From Phallusia mammillata (lineage: Eukaryota; Chordata; Ascidiacea; Phlebobranchia; Ascidiidae), in NCBI GenBank assembly GCA_003260075.1, contig QLIY01000125.1:66203-130202 (forward strand): a DNA stretch of 64,000 nt. The letters run 5' to 3'. A model generated the notes under the pieces. It saw only the letters and a program-made list of their open reading frames with translations. It was not told the origin of the DNA and made no database searches. Made by a program: the position numbers and the translations under genes. Shown piece after piece: positions 23,284 through 36,500 of the stretch; position 1 is the first letter of the stretch; each line of letters begins with the position of its first letter.

Positions 23284-23597
23284 CACTTGAAGAAAACACA
23301 AGTCCAAGATTTTAGCAGTTGAATTTTATTGTTTAGAAAGTTGTTTGCGATACTTATATCCTGCATGGCGCAAGCAAAAACATGCAAAGTTCACCAAGGC
23401 TGGAGAAAATATGAAAAAGCAAGATATCTATGATTGCAATCAGTTGGTCAATAAAATAAACAAGTAGACACCACCAACAAAGGTGGGGCAAAACTTTGGA
23501 ACATACAAAAAAAACATCGACAGGAATATTGCCTGAACTTTTGCAAATCCAATCACCAGTTTGAAAAAAATTGCATACCAAAGTTATCAGGTTGAAC

Positions 23598-23603
23598 TTT
23601 ATT
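23598..23603 (-). terminator. Candidate poly(A) signal AATAAA of STRAP
   Basis: It lies about 106 bases after the STRAP stop on the reverse strand. With the signal at 23278 the two convergent transcripts need not overlap. Confidence 0.5.
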
Positions 23604-23708
23604 AAGTAAAAACTGGTTTTAAATCTGGCTTTTGTGCAAAATAAATACTGCTAGACTGTGAGCAAGAAATCCTCAAATTGGCCATTGTGTTATCACTACT
23701 TTGTTTTA

Positions 23709-24789
23709 TTATGTTGTTGTAGCACCTTCATCTTCTTCACCTGAAATATACCAAATGTGTTTGACAGAATATATCATATAAAATCATTTTAATCAAAATC
23801 AATGTACAGTGCTATTAAATTTTTCAAAAGTTCAGCAGACCTAAATTAAATGTAGAAATGAAACCAAATACTAAAATGCAACTTTTATGGGTTTTACTAC
23901 ATTACAATATTTTTTTTTAAAAGCTAGATCGTTCAATGCTATCAGCAGGTTCTATTTTTTCAATTCAATTTTTGCTACCTTGTTGAACACATCTCCATAG
24001 TCCATAGTTTGTACCAATATGACATTGCCACAGTCGTACTGTTCCATCTTCACTTCCACTTGCATACAATTCACCATCAGGTGAAAAACGAACAATGTGA
24101 ACTGGTCCAAAGTGACCTTTATATGAATCTAACAAACAAAAGTGTGGACATATGATTCAATCCGATGCCATAACTGTAGCCTACGCTTGCTATTAAATAT
24201 AATTGTGTGTATTGTCCTTGCAGCCAATAAGTCCAGAAGGTCAGAAAATTTGTTTTGCTAGGAATCATTGACTGTAGTTTAATAAATGCCAAAATGGTTT
24301 AAAAAAAACAATTTTGTTTTGTTTTTAATTTAGACTTATTATTTAGATTTATTTTTCATGTTACTCTTTTTATGCAAAATCTAAAGGTAAATTTTTATTT
24401 ATGTGTCTATGCAGCAATATAGATTGGTGTAGTCCGTGAATGAACCACTGGGTCGTTTGGGGACAAACTTCAGGAGGATCAAATTTGGAACAATAACTAA
24501 CATCTGTGCAAATTTCAATAAATTTAAAGCACTCTTTCTTGACCAAAAGCATTTAACAAAACAGCATTAGACAGAAATGAATATTTGGGGTTTAAGGGGT
24601 GAATCGAAAAACAAAATTCTCTAAAAATATCTTATATTGCACCAAACAACACAGCATATCACTCAGAGATGCTGTAGTTTAGTCAGTACAGTGGTTTTCA
24701 AAAAAATACGTTTTGGGGGCCTGCGGTAAATTTTTATTTATGTGTCTATGCAGCAATATAGATTGGTGTAGTCCGTGGGTGAACCGCTG

Positions 24790-24875
<86 letters not shown>

Positions 24876-27800
24876 ATAACGAGGAAAGTTGCATGTATAC
24901 AGCAGTGATTACTGATTTTTTTAAAAATGTCGTTACATTTTGCGATTTACTCAGCTCGTTATGTATATATTTTAGACGTAGGCCCCCCCCCCCGGACAAA
25001 AACAATATGTGTCCCCTTCATAGAAGGGGACCCATAACAAGCTAAATCAGCAAATTCTACATGTGTAAATCAAATAACGAGGAAAGTTGCATGTATACAG
25101 CAGTGATTACTGATTTTTAAAAAAATGTCGTTACATTTTGCGATTTACTCAGCTCCTTATGTATATATATATTTTAGACGTAGAGTATTTGTCTGATCAA
25201 AAATATCTACCTAGTTCCTCCAGTGACTCATAATCAAATTTGTAGAGTTTTAAGTCCTCTCCCCCAGCCACTATGTATTTCTTTTGTGGATGCAAACTAG
25301 CAGAGTAGACATTGGTTGGTAAATTCAGCTCAAAAAGTTTTTCAAACCTAAAAAAATGCACACAACATTAAAAGTATACTCAATATACACTATATGCAAG
25401 TATATTATGCATGGCATTTAGTATTGGGGGTGGGAAAATCTTAAGCCTGGTGTTGTTATAACCAACTTTTTTTACATAAAAAATGCCACATGTAATCGGA
25501 CTAAATCTTTTCATAACTAAGAGAAAATTGCACCATTACCACATAGCGTCATGTGGTTGGGACTCACATTCAAGTCAAGGACCCAAGACTAACCATCCAT
25601 GTTTGGAAATGAGGATAGGTTTCAAAGGGAAAAGAAACCACCAAAAGAAAATTCATGATTGTAACCCTTGTTATAAGCATACTCAATTTTACCAAACTCA
25701 CTTGGCAGCGTCATATACTGAAACTTGTTTGCTGTGAGAAACAACTAAAACTGTACCATCACTTGATAATTGAACATCACTAGGAAGAGATGACAAGGTA
25801 ATACGTTGAACTTCCTGTTTTGTGTTTACCTCCCATTTTCTGCAAAGAATGTGTAACTTTAATTGAGGCAAACTAAAAACATATTTGACCAATACTCTCA
25901 ATTAATTTTACCAACAAAAAAAAAAAAAGATTGCCTTACAATTTTTATCAAATTGATGGCAGCAAAATTGCATGGAAAGTTAGTGATTATATAAGGGATG
26001 TATGCATGCAGCAGGCTTAATAATTTTCATTGTTTAGAGCAGTGGTTCCCAACCTTTTTGACCTTGCGGCACCCTATCAAAGAGATAACTGGTTTGCGGC
26101 AGGGTTGTTTGGGGTCAAACTTCAGGAGGATCAAATTCGGAACAATAACTAACATCTGTGCAAATTTAAATACATTTAAAGCACCCTTTTTTGACCAAAC
26201 GCATTTAACAAACCAGCGTTAGACAGAAACGAATATTTTGGGGTTTAAGGGGTGAAAATGGGTAAATCTTTTTTTAAGGTACAAAATTCTTTGAAATACC
26301 GTATATTGCACCAAACAACAAAGCATATAACTCCTAACTGAAGTACTTTAGCAAGTATAGCCGTTTTAAAAATTTCACGTTTTGGGGGGCTGTGGGTGAA
26401 CCGAGAGACCAAACGGAGCCAAAATTCACATGGACCATCTTTAGACCAATATCTGTAATGTGTTTAAATTTGAAAAAGTTTGAACCATTCTTTCTTGACC
26501 AAAATGTGGGAACAAATCCGCATTAGACGGAAAAAAAGAAAAAAAAATACGGACAAAAACAATATGTGTCCCCTTCAGGGAAGGGGACCCATAATAAAGA
26601 AACATTTGTAGTTTAAATGCAAATTCATTAACANATAGAAGGGGACCCATAATAACTGTATGAAACAACACAGAATGAGTTGTACAGTATAGCGCATGTA
26701 AATAAATGTATTTATTCAAAGGTCAGTGTGAAATTTGGGCTTCTTGCACAAAGTCCCTTAATGTAAAGGCACATTCGATAAAACCACCCGCATTTTTCCT
26801 CGACTATAAGTAGTCGTTCTCGTATTTTTAGTTTTTATGTTCGTTGATACAGAAAATCCACTCTCACATAGGTATGACGTGGAAAACTGCAACAAAAGTA
26901 CAATTTTCATTTTGATATTCATTTACGCAAAGATATTCATTTTCAATTTTTATGTGCGTCGAGAGGCATCTGCTTGTGCATAAGCTTAAAATTTCCATCG
27001 TTACACTTAAATTTTCCATCGTTATGCTATTAAAACTTGTTTATGGAAAGAAACGCAACGATTCAAAATCTCTTTCACTGTTTTTTTCCTGGGCGAGAAA
27101 GCAAAAGCTTACCGTGAAGCATAAACTTACCGCCAGCGACTTCCCCACGGAGTGACTCTCCAGAATGGAGCTGGGAAAATTGCGAGACGCGAAACTTAAT
27201 ACACACTGAAACTCGGTTAGGAATAAATTCTGCACTTAATGGGTGAAAGTAAAAGTAAAGAATGGGTCGCAGTATTGCAATATCAATATCTCGTGGCACC
27301 CCTGAACATTGCAATTGGCACCCCAGGGTGGTGCGGCACCCCGGTTGGGAACCACTGGTTTAGAGCGAAGTTTCCCATCCAGTGTTCTCCAGAACATAGA
27401 GATACAATACATTCAAATTAAAAAAAAAATATTCATAAAACCTGATTGTTTTATCATCAGCTGCTGTTATTGTGGTTTTGCCATCTTCAGTCCAAATTGC
27501 CTTTTTAATCGCTCCTTCATGAGTGCCAATAACATCAGGGTCTGCAAAATAGAACGGTTGCGTTAATTCCCACCAAGTTGAGTTTAAATCTGTCATATCT
27601 AATGTTTGTAGGACCCGATTTTGTTTACCTACAATGGCACTTAAACATGACCAACTTGTATACACTTGGTAAAAAAACAGATGTATTAGTGCAAAATGTG
27701 GAATAAAACAAATCAATTTTTATTCTTTATTATGAAAACTAATCAAGCAGAAACTGCACCTGCAGCAGGTTTCTCCACATAGAACGATCGAACCAGTTTC

Positions 27801-28527
27801 TCTTGTCCTCCAGTTAACAGTCGTGTACAATCAGGTGAAAATGCAACAGCTTTAACAATGTGTTTGTGGGGAAAAGTCGCCACTGTTTCACCTGTTACTG
27901 CATCCCACAAATTCCTACACAAAACAATAATTCAAAAATATAACTTGGTGTAATATACATAAATCTATGTAGTTTTTATGCTGGTATAGTTTTGTTTAAG
28001 TGATTAGGCTTGTCACAATTGTTTTTCTTAGCAGATTTTTTGCATCTAATGAACATTTGCGATAAAATGCAAGAGTAAAAAAATTAGTAAAGAGTTGAAC
28101 ATAAATACTTGTTTTACACTTTCCACGTCATTTGTGTTTCCAAAACTTACGCTGAAAAGTCAGCAGCACCTGTGGCTGCCTTTGTCGCATTTTTATTGAG
28201 TGTTGCTGCCCAGACTGCACCTTTGTGTCCAAGAAATGTTCCTATCCAATCTCCAGTGTCACCTTGCCGTAACATTGGCTTTCCATCTAAAAAAAACACT
28301 TTTTCTTTAGCAACAAACTGGAAAGATATTTATGCCACTATTTTTGTATATACGTGAAGATATAAACAAACAATGGATGCACAACAACAAAAACTTTGAC
28401 ATGGTGAGGCAAACTTACCTTTACAAGCACTTATCAGGAAATATCCATCTTCAGTGATTTCACTGAATGAAAGATCAACAACGGGACGTGTATGACCACT
28501 GCAAGTTAATGGAGTTTGCTTTGCCAT
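23709..28527 (-). CDS. STRAP: STRAP, WD40 component of the SMN complex and TGF-beta signalling
   Basis: Exons on the reverse strand: 28527-28419, 28286-28151, 27914-27760, 27541-27442, 25839-25702, 25347-25211, 24128-23979, 23740-23709; 318 residues. The N-terminus ([36 protein letters not shown]) is nearly the human sequence, and [39 protein letters not shown] and [16 protein letters not shown] cover the seven WD repeats. STRAP binds TGF-beta receptors and SMAD7 and is UNRIP in the SMN-Gemin snRNP assembly complex. The C-terminal acidic tail is short compared with the 350-residue human protein. A 1.3-kb hAT element fills intron 4, and intron 6 holds repeat debris and a C83 run. No alternative identity is plausible. 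Confidence 0.96.
24387..24790. repeat. Fragment related to the 26040-27357 element
   Basis: It shares ACTTCAGGAGGATCAAAT and ACAATAACTAACATCTGTGC with the element in STRAP intron 4. A 50-bp part (GGTAAATTTTTATTTATGTG...) is repeated at 24387 and 24725. It runs into the C83 block. Confidence 0.65.
24791..24873. other. C83 homopolymer, probable gap placeholder
   Basis: Eighty-three C in STRAP intron 6, followed by a segment (24874-24982) that is repeated at 25072-25184. Confidence 0.7.
24874..25184. repeat. Copy pair with a C11 join at 24983-24993
   Basis: AAATAACGAGGAAAGTTGC... occurs at 24874 and 25072. The C11 run precedes GGACAAAAACAATATG, whose relative at 26551 begins CGGAC, so one C is native and ten are filler. 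Confidence 0.75.
26040..27357. mobile_element. hAT-type element, CAGTGGTTC family, 1.3 kb
   Basis: Inverted ends CAGTGGTTCCCAACC and GGTTGGGAACCACTG with a perfect 8-bp duplication gtttagag (26032-26039 and 27358-27365), in STRAP intron 4. It contains an N at 26634 beside a repeated GAAGGGGACCCATAATAA. No transposase-like frame was found despite the length. Confidence 0.93.
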
Positions 28528-29534
28528 TTTAATTTTAGTTATGTTTGGATTTTAAATGGTTAATTATGGAAATTTTAGTTTGTATCCTAATCAAAATGTT
28601 AACCTGTTGAATAACAAAAATTTTAAAAGTTTTAGTAGTCTTAAAAGATTTGCCTTTAAACTATTCAAGTTGTTTCAATTCATACAGTTAATACTAAACC
28701 AATATCTTTACAAAACTTTTTAGAAATATTTTTTAAGCAACAGTGTACATAAAAGTAAATTCTGTTCTGTTCAAAACCTTATCCATTGAAAATTTATGTT
28801 AGGTTATGAAACGAACATAAATGTCTCAAACTGGCGCTTTGTTATCTTGCATCAGTTTTTGCAGTTGTCTGCACCCAACAAAACACATGACGTTATATTA
28901 ACCCGCTTTGGCGTCACAATTATGACGACGACTGCAGATGCTACATTTACGTTGAGAAACAAATAAGTCAACAAAAGAACGAAAGTACGACGTGTATTTG
29001 TAATAGAGTACCAACCAACCATCAATACTCAATAGCAAAACTGTAATGAATTGTCACAAAATTATAAAATGACATAGATTTGGTCCGAAAATTACTACGA
29101 AAAGACACACTCTTTAAACTTGTAGAAAGCAACATCGTTTTAGTTCATAAGGTATTAACATAATCTAAACAAAATGTTGATTATTTCTATTTGTCAAGTC
29201 TACTCCGGTTCCGGTTGATGCGTAGTGCTTACGTCACGGTCTGCAAGATTTGGTGCTGCATGAATAACTTTTGTGGAAAAAATAAAACCATGGACGACAA
29301 AAACTTTCTTTACAAACATTAATTTCTATCTTTAACACACTGCGGGTGTTTAAATGAACTCTAATGTGAAGCTATAAATGTGCCAAACGAATAAATTATA
29401 AACACATTGAAAAATAAACACTCGAAAACCTATAAGTAAGGAGTCAGTAGGACTGACGGACCACAGTTACACAAGCTAATACGAACGAAAATAGCCGCAA
29501 ACCAAATTCTATCTGATATGTTGTATCCACTAGG
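28528..29534. other. Spacer upstream of STRAP
   Basis: About 1 kb between STRAP and the upstream same-strand orphan gene. No open frame, repeat or clear core promoter motif was recognised. Confidence 0.6.
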
Positions 29535-30660
29535 CTATTTTCGTCTTCTTTTTCTTTTCTGCCAATGTCGCTGTTTTCTTTTGAAACTGGAAACACGGAC
29601 GTCATCTTTTTGCGGGACATCGATAGGTTCGCTTGCGTCAGGAAAAGTTACTCTCGCATCTGTCACTGTTTCAGCTAAACGAAACACATAAGCTGGAGTG
29701 TTATTTTCGTTTGCAAGACATGCGGGCTACTTTCGTTATTACTTAAAAAAAATTAAAAAAGTTATAGTAGCCTATAGCCTATAGGCCTAGGCCTACACCA
29801 AACGGTGCTGATGGCTACTTCGAAAGTAGGCTAAGTTTTACACAACGGATTTTAAATTTATATAATATGCGTAGCCTACAGCTACTCACAGTGAAGGGCA
29901 GGACCCAAATTATTTTGGAGAACTATGATCAGAGCACGAATCCTCGCATCTCTCCCAGGTAACACAGCACGATCTCCAACGACTAATAAGTGAACCGTTT
30001 TGTCCTCGGCCTCATCTATGAAATAATTTGCGAGTTGCATCTCTCGCATAGATGAATACCATAAACCCATCCGACTATGTGCCTGAGATTTGATTATGTG
30101 CAACCACGCAAAAACTTCGAACTTCTTTGCATTTTCCTTGTGGGTTTCAGTCATTCGTCTGATGCCGGTATTGCATAGCGAAACAGCCGCGGAGTATGCC
30201 TGGTTTTGGTTGTGGTGTACCGCTTGCCGACATAAATTCCAACATTCCTCCACTACCAAATTAGCTAAAAAGATCAGTAAATGTTTAACAATCAGTTCTT
30301 CCCAACTAAAAGTCACTTTTCAATATCCAACACAGAAAAACATTCCCACAAGACAAAACTGCGCACCTAAGAACTTCAGTTTTAGTCTTTTGACTATATT
30401 AATGAACGGAAACTCTCAATTTTTACACAACAGAGTGATTAAGCAACGTTCCAGAGGGTCTGAAAAGCGTTGTCGTCGTCGAGGCTTAGTATTGTTGGCT
30501 ACAATAAACTTAACTAAAAGTACATATAGGCCTACACATGTGGTTTACACAACAAGGCATTACCTTTTAATTTTTCCTGTTTGTAGAACGACTGTATAAC
30601 TGCAACAGTAACCAATGTTGCAATCATCAAAACTATACATAATACATCATAACCATCCAT
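29535..30660 (-). CDS. Unrecognised membrane-anchored protein, 203 residues
   Basis: Exons on the reverse strand: 30660-30564, 30264-29890, 29674-29535. Phases close and the product starts MDGYDVLCIVLMIATLV. Residues about 6-23 form one hydrophobic helix without an obvious cleavage site, so a signal anchor is likely. Residues 33-155 look helical (ECWNLCRQAVHHNQ, AYSAAVSLCNTG, FAWLHIIKSQAHSRMG, MREMQLANYFIDEAED), with a TPR-like rhythm but no clear signature. The tail ends in a strongly basic stretch (KRKQRHWQKRKRRRK) that could bind nucleic acid or serve as an ER-facing or nuclear signal. I know no family for it. It lies 1 kb upstream of STRAP on the same strand. Confidence 0.75.
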
Positions 30661-31399
30661 ACATACACATTGAAGGCAGAACAAAGAAACCTAAGGCAAG
30701 TTTTCCTGTTCCAGTTAGCCTAATTACACAATCAGTACCCAGCAGATAATCGCTACAGATTAACTTGTCTACAACTCGTTGTTGCCAGTCGAAGTACGAA
30801 AACTATATAAATCCTTCAGTGATGTACCACCCTTAGTACAACGAACTTGAACACAGAGTAACCGCGTGAAGCACTCTTTTGTTGTGCATTTTATCCTACG
30901 AATAAAAGTTTTGAGAGTCGTGACGCGTACAATGTCGCGACGAATACCCCAGCAACTTATAAATAGTTTTGGTCACTGTTCGTTACCTGTTTGTCGATAC
31001 ACCGAAGACATACGTTAGGTTGATGTATGGTATCATATATGTCCTTCAAAATAACATCTATTTTAACCCAGACAAACTTTTAATTAACTCCCTTTCTAAT
31101 TTTAGCCTGTATATTTCAGGTGCGACTAAGTTTAATCAAAAATTTAGTCGCATGGTTTCTACAATTTCAATGAATACTTACCTCCACTTGCTGGGTCTGG
31201 TTTTTGCTTGGATTAAACTAAAAATTGGATTAACTAGGAACCTATACATGCTAATTATATCAACAGTCATATCAACCTGACGTAGAAGGCCCATTGAAGT
31301 GGATCGGATTTCATGTAATACGAAATGTTCATAATGCGGGCAGAGGTAGATATTGTGTCAAGTTACGCTATGTGTTTGTACTCTTAAATTTGGATAGAG

Positions 31400-32420
31400 C
31401 AGTGGTTCTTAACCTTTTTACAACGGCCGAACCCCTACGATAATCTTCAGCATTTGGTCGAACCCCAATTTGTTTGTTGAGTCATAATTAGTTTTTTTTT
31501 AAAACGTATTGGCAACAGTTACTGTGTGTCATTTTGTTAAATTCTGACATATTAATACAAGCAACTTGTTTCAGGATTGCTTTAATTCCGGCAATTTTTA
31601 GTTTTTACCAAAATGAAGCATTGTATTTTAGCATCTGTGCACAAACAAGAAAAATATATGTTTTTCCTGCCAACAAAATTTCGTTGTTTTTCTGCTTCCG
31701 AACAACGCGCACAATGTTCTTTGTTACGTCAAAAAAAAAAGAAAATAAAACCTTAGTGAAAGGGTGCACAACCTTTTTGCTAGGACGGCCGCATCGCAGA
31801 TTCTTATTTCACAAACGACCGCCATTTACCTGCTTATTTTTGCTTTAAAATACTTGAATGAATTATATTTTATTTACCATCTAATAGCGCCCAAAAAGCC
31901 CAGATTAATTTTTGCACAGATTGAGCTGGACCGCGTAGAGATCAGTCCTAAGTGTTGATGATGTCATAATCTATATTGTGATGCTTGTGGTACATGTTTG
32001 TTCGCATTGTTTGCACACAATGGTGTACAAAAAGTCTGACGCGTATGGTTATTAGGCTGGTAATACTCTTTTTAGTACCACAAGAACTGTTTAGAGCAGT
32101 TTAAAAATCAAAATATTTAGCAAAAGAGTTTTATTTACGTCACGGCCGCCAGTACATATATAAACATGTTCACTGTCGCACAAAATCGACTCTGCGGCGG
32201 CATGTGGCCGTCCGGCCGCAGGTTGTGTGCCAATGCCTAAGTGTAACCTTCCAGTGTTTTGATATTTGACAAATACAAATTGCCATTTTAAGCGAATATA
32301 GACTCTAAAGTTTGACAAAAACTAGTATTTGTAATGTTCTTCAAAAAGACCTTCGTCGAACCCCTAAATCGGCGTCGCCGAACCCCTGGGGTTCGATCGA
32401 ACACCGGTTAAGAACCACTG
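31400..32420. mobile_element. hAT-type element, CAGTGGTTC family, with a nested insertion
   Basis: Inverted ends CAGTGGTTCTTAACC and GGTTAAGAACCACTG; flanks ggatagag (31392-31399) and ggataggg (32421-32428) match at 7 of 8. A second element is nested inside. Confidence 0.88.
31759..32235. mobile_element. Nested hAT-type element, GGTGCACAACC ends
   Basis: Left end AGGGTGCACAACC, right end GGTTGTGTGCC, with interior GGCCGC-rich arms (GGACGGCCGCATCGCAG against CTGCGGCGGCATGTGGCCG). Flanks ccttagtg (31751-31758) and cctaagtg (32236-32243) match at 7 of 8. Confidence 0.65.
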
Positions 32421-33379
32421 GGATAGGGCCTTTGCTCCACACTACGAACAATTGGCATGTTGACATCAAACCAACTACTACGGATTATCCGAAAAGTAAG
32501 TACAAAAAATAAAGATTTTTTACTTAAGCCGTTATGACCCGTAGAATATTTAATATGTATTAAATGGTAAAGTTGCTAACACAAAAACTCACAACATAAA
32601 AGTTTGCTGAACACCGATAGATGGCGTAAAGAGCGCAGTTATTTAAATTAACGGTGAGATTGGGTTAGGGTTAAGAACTAAATTTAACGTTAAGAACTAA
32701 GTGTCGTGGTTGATTTTATTGTTATTATTATTATGAAACCTCACGTCACCCCGACACTGAAAGTCAAAAAGATGGTTTATGGCATTTTGACCTTCCCGGG
32801 TGCATTGTTTGTTTTCCAGCTTTCGCGCTTGAAAATCCACCTTTCCGGACGATTGTTTACTGAGAAAGGGTGAGTTTTGCCACTTTTCTGTCCCAGGGGT
32901 GGAATAACCCTAACCGTCAGCATTTTTACAGAAATTGCATTTAAAATATTCGCGAATGCGCCTTGTGCCGCCTAACGGCATTATAGCAAAATTTTCTGGT
33001 GTGAATTATGAATCAACACATTTTCTGTATTAAATAGCCTCATTGGCCAATATATAACCAAGTCACAATGCAAATGCGGCTCAAATGTGTGTTAACCATA
33101 TAAATTGGGTAGTGATTTTTTTCAAATCTCTATAGTTTTCCAAAACAGTTGATGAGACCAAATAAAAATAAAGCAACGCTTGGGTGCTGTTCTGTAATGT
33201 TTGAGAATCCGGTATCGATAAAAACACAATGGGTACGCTCTTTTTTGCATTCTAAATCAATTTCTTTCTCGGGTTCTACATGTTACTGGATGCGACTGGT
33301 GCGATTTTTACAACTAGAAAAAGATTTTGTTCAAATAACTCTGCATGAACCAATGTAAAAACATAATAAAAAAACAGTA

Positions 33380-33506
33380 AAATGCAATAAAAGATGGTTT
33401 ACAAAGTCTAAAACAATCTTGATTTTAGTGGTCATGACCCCCCCCCCAAAATGCAATAAAAGATGGTTTACAAAGTCTAAAACAATCTTGATTTTGGTGG
33501 TCATGG
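33380..33506. repeat. Tandem copy pair split by C10 (33438-33447)
   Basis: Copies 33380-33437 and 33448-33506 differ at one base internally (GATTTTAGTGG against GATTTTGGTGG). It lies just downstream of the SLC38A9-like stop codon. Confidence 0.85.
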
Positions 33507-33542
33507 TGGAATTAGTAGTGATTATACTGTAGCAAAATTTCC

Positions 33543-36500
33543 TTAGCCGTAGACAGTAAATTGTCCTGCAAAATTTACCACCCCAACAAGTGCAATAATA
33601 ACGTGAAAAGTTGTTGATAGTTTGCTAGACAAGCCTTCGCGCATTTGCAGAAGAACGTGAAGAAGGCAAGGAAGGAAAAACATAATGAGCATTCCACAAA
33701 ATGCTCCAGCATACCTAAAAATTATTACGTGTTAAAAATATAATTTTAAATAAGTCCACCTAGCGGTCAAAAGATTTTAAAAACAATTATTAGTAAGTAT
33801 GTGGATTTTCCAATTTTATAGTGAGTAAAATAACAAGCATCGTAAACTATTAGCATTTGGTTGATTTGCAGTTTAGTTTACTGCCACATAAAAAAGTTAA
33901 GCAATGTTTCGAAACGCAATTAGGCGTTTTTTCCTATTGCGGGACTAAAATATAACTAACAAACAAACCACCAACCTAATGATGTCACCGATGTTGGGAA
34001 AAAAGATTGCGCACAGCACACATGACGTTACCAGGACAATACTTAGCACAGCAACCCTGAGTTTTCTGTAAGATAAAAAAGTTAAAAAAAACTAGGGTCT
34101 CTAGGTCCAAACAAGATATCCAAACAAGAAAATACCCTGGGTACGGTTTTCCGTAGATGGCCACAAAAAGATGCACTCTCAAAATGTAAGCAACCATCGG
34201 ATATACGGTAAACAAACGAATCAAAATTATCAGCTGTGTAGCCAAAGACAACCAGTCGTTCCATAATAGGTTTTCGAGAAAGTTCTGTAAAAAATATAAT
34301 AATTAAGTAAAGAATGCGGCGTTGACGATCTTTACCTGTTGAATGCATCCCTTGCTCTGTGGGAACGTCAGATAAATTCCAAGGCCGATGAATACGTAGG
34401 TGAGAAAAACAAGGGCATAGCCAGCAGTTAGATCACGGACCTGAAAAGGGCAGCAATTAGTATAGTTTGTTTTCAGATGGGCAAGAGAAAACTTGAAAAG
34501 GGGCCGAAGGAGGATGAGTGTTGACGCGATATATTTTTGAGGTACTTCAGATCCAAGAAAGAATCAGTTAAATACTACTTTTTGGATAGCAAAGACACAG
34601 TGTGCTTTACATAACATATAATTCAGAGGAGAGTGGACTGTATTTGAAAACAATTACTCGGTCTCTAATAGAACAGTTTGTATTATGTTTTAGATAAAAT
34701 ATCAAAAAAATGTAGTAGCATTTATAGCAGTGGTTCCCAAACTGTGGTATGCGAATGCTTTTAAGGTGATATGCAAGCACGCAAGGCTGTTCATTGTGCT
34801 TTCTTGTGACAAAATTACTTTTAGACTCATTTTACACGTTTGTGGTGCAACAAGGAATTTTGGACTGACGATAGCTTATTTAGTGTCTTATTTAATTTCT
34901 GGATGGAAGTGCTACGCGAACAGATTTTCTTCCCCCCCCCCTGTGGTGCAACAAGGAATTTTGGACTGACGATAGCTTATTTAGTGTCTCCCAATTTCTG
35001 GATGGAAGTGCTACGCGAACAGATTTTCTCGGAGTAGTTGGTATGCGAGAAAAGTTTGGGAACCACTGGATTATAGTTGTGTCATAAACCTGACTTATGA
35101 CTTACATTGTTTTCACTTCGCTGATTGTTGTTGAAAACAGTTGAGATTGAATTGTGAATAAAGTAGGCCATACCAAGCAAACCTGACAAGGCCGGAAAAC
35201 TACCAAGAAATTCTAAGACGAAGATGTTTGTAATTATCATAATAAACAATGAAATGGAGACGAATTCTAATTAGATTGTTTCACCATAATCGCTTTTTCC
35301 TTGATAAAACTTACGGTAAGAAACAACAGTGTATCAACTTTGTTTCATAATGTAAAGCAATTTAGGTACATGAAAGCATTGAAACCCACTTCTTACATAT
35401 TTAATGTTCGAGAAAAGGCTAATGGTAAGACATTGTCAAAGTTTATTCGCACTCACAACGTTACACAATGTTCAATAATTATCTGTAGGAAATTTAGTAT
35501 AAAGTGTGAAAAAGTGCCCCCCCCCCATTTAGGTACATGAAAGCATTGAAACCCACTTCTTACATATTTAATGTACGAGAAAAGGCCAATGGTAAGACAT
35601 AGTCAAAGTTTATTCGCACTCACAACGTTACACAAGGTTTAATAATTATTTGCAGGAAATTTAGTATAAAGTGTGGAAAAGTATAGGAAATTTAGTTTTA
35701 TTAACTGCAGGTATCCTATATATGTCTGTCTGTGTGTGTAAGAAAGTGTTAACTTTGTTTTTAAGTTCGTGGAATTGGAATAAAACACAACTTTGCAAAA
35801 CAACAAAACCGATAACTTACGTGGAATGTAATGCTGGCTTTCGTGGTCATAAAAATCCATGTTGGGACCCCAGATGATGCATTTTACCAATACCATGGAA
35901 AGCAAGAAAACGACTGAAATAGTTCCAAATGCTCCCAGCTTGGAAAAGAAAGTCATCTTTTTGAGCTGAAGAATTGGGAGAAAGATCGGGATGAAAAGCA
36001 GAGGAACTGTTAAGTCTTCTGACCATCCTGGAAAACTTGATGAGTGTCCACTGGTCAGTTGTTGGCCTGAGAAAAATATATGCGAAGTTTTTGCACAGTA
36101 AAACAGAATAGTAATGATTGATTAGATCTGTAAGTATAGGTGTCGCGGTTTAGCCACATAAAAACAAAAAAGGAACCAGAGAAAAATTGCTTCGGGTGAA
36201 CATTTGTCGTACGTGCTGATTATGAGTCAACTGTATTGATTGTGTATGATACGTAGCATCATGTAAACAATTCGGCATCATATTTGTGGTATATCTTCGT
36301 ATTTATACCTAAACATGTTCATTAAACATATTAAAATGAGCGACTTTGACGACGCAACGTAAATTTAGGCGTTTATTTACGCATTTCCACACAATCCTAT
36401 GGCTCATTGTACCAGAAAAGCTAATTGTGGAATTAATTAGTGATGGGACGATACCAGGTTTTGAAGCGAGTACCGATACCGAGTACGAGTACCACATGTA

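Larger units (their letters stand above)
30661..33542. other. Intergenic region with nested hAT elements and a split repeat
   Basis: Between the 3' end of SLC38A9-like and the start of the orphan gene. It holds elements 31400-32420 and 31759-32235 and the repeat pair around 33438. No further gene was recognised at 30661-31399 or 32421-33379. Confidence 0.6.
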
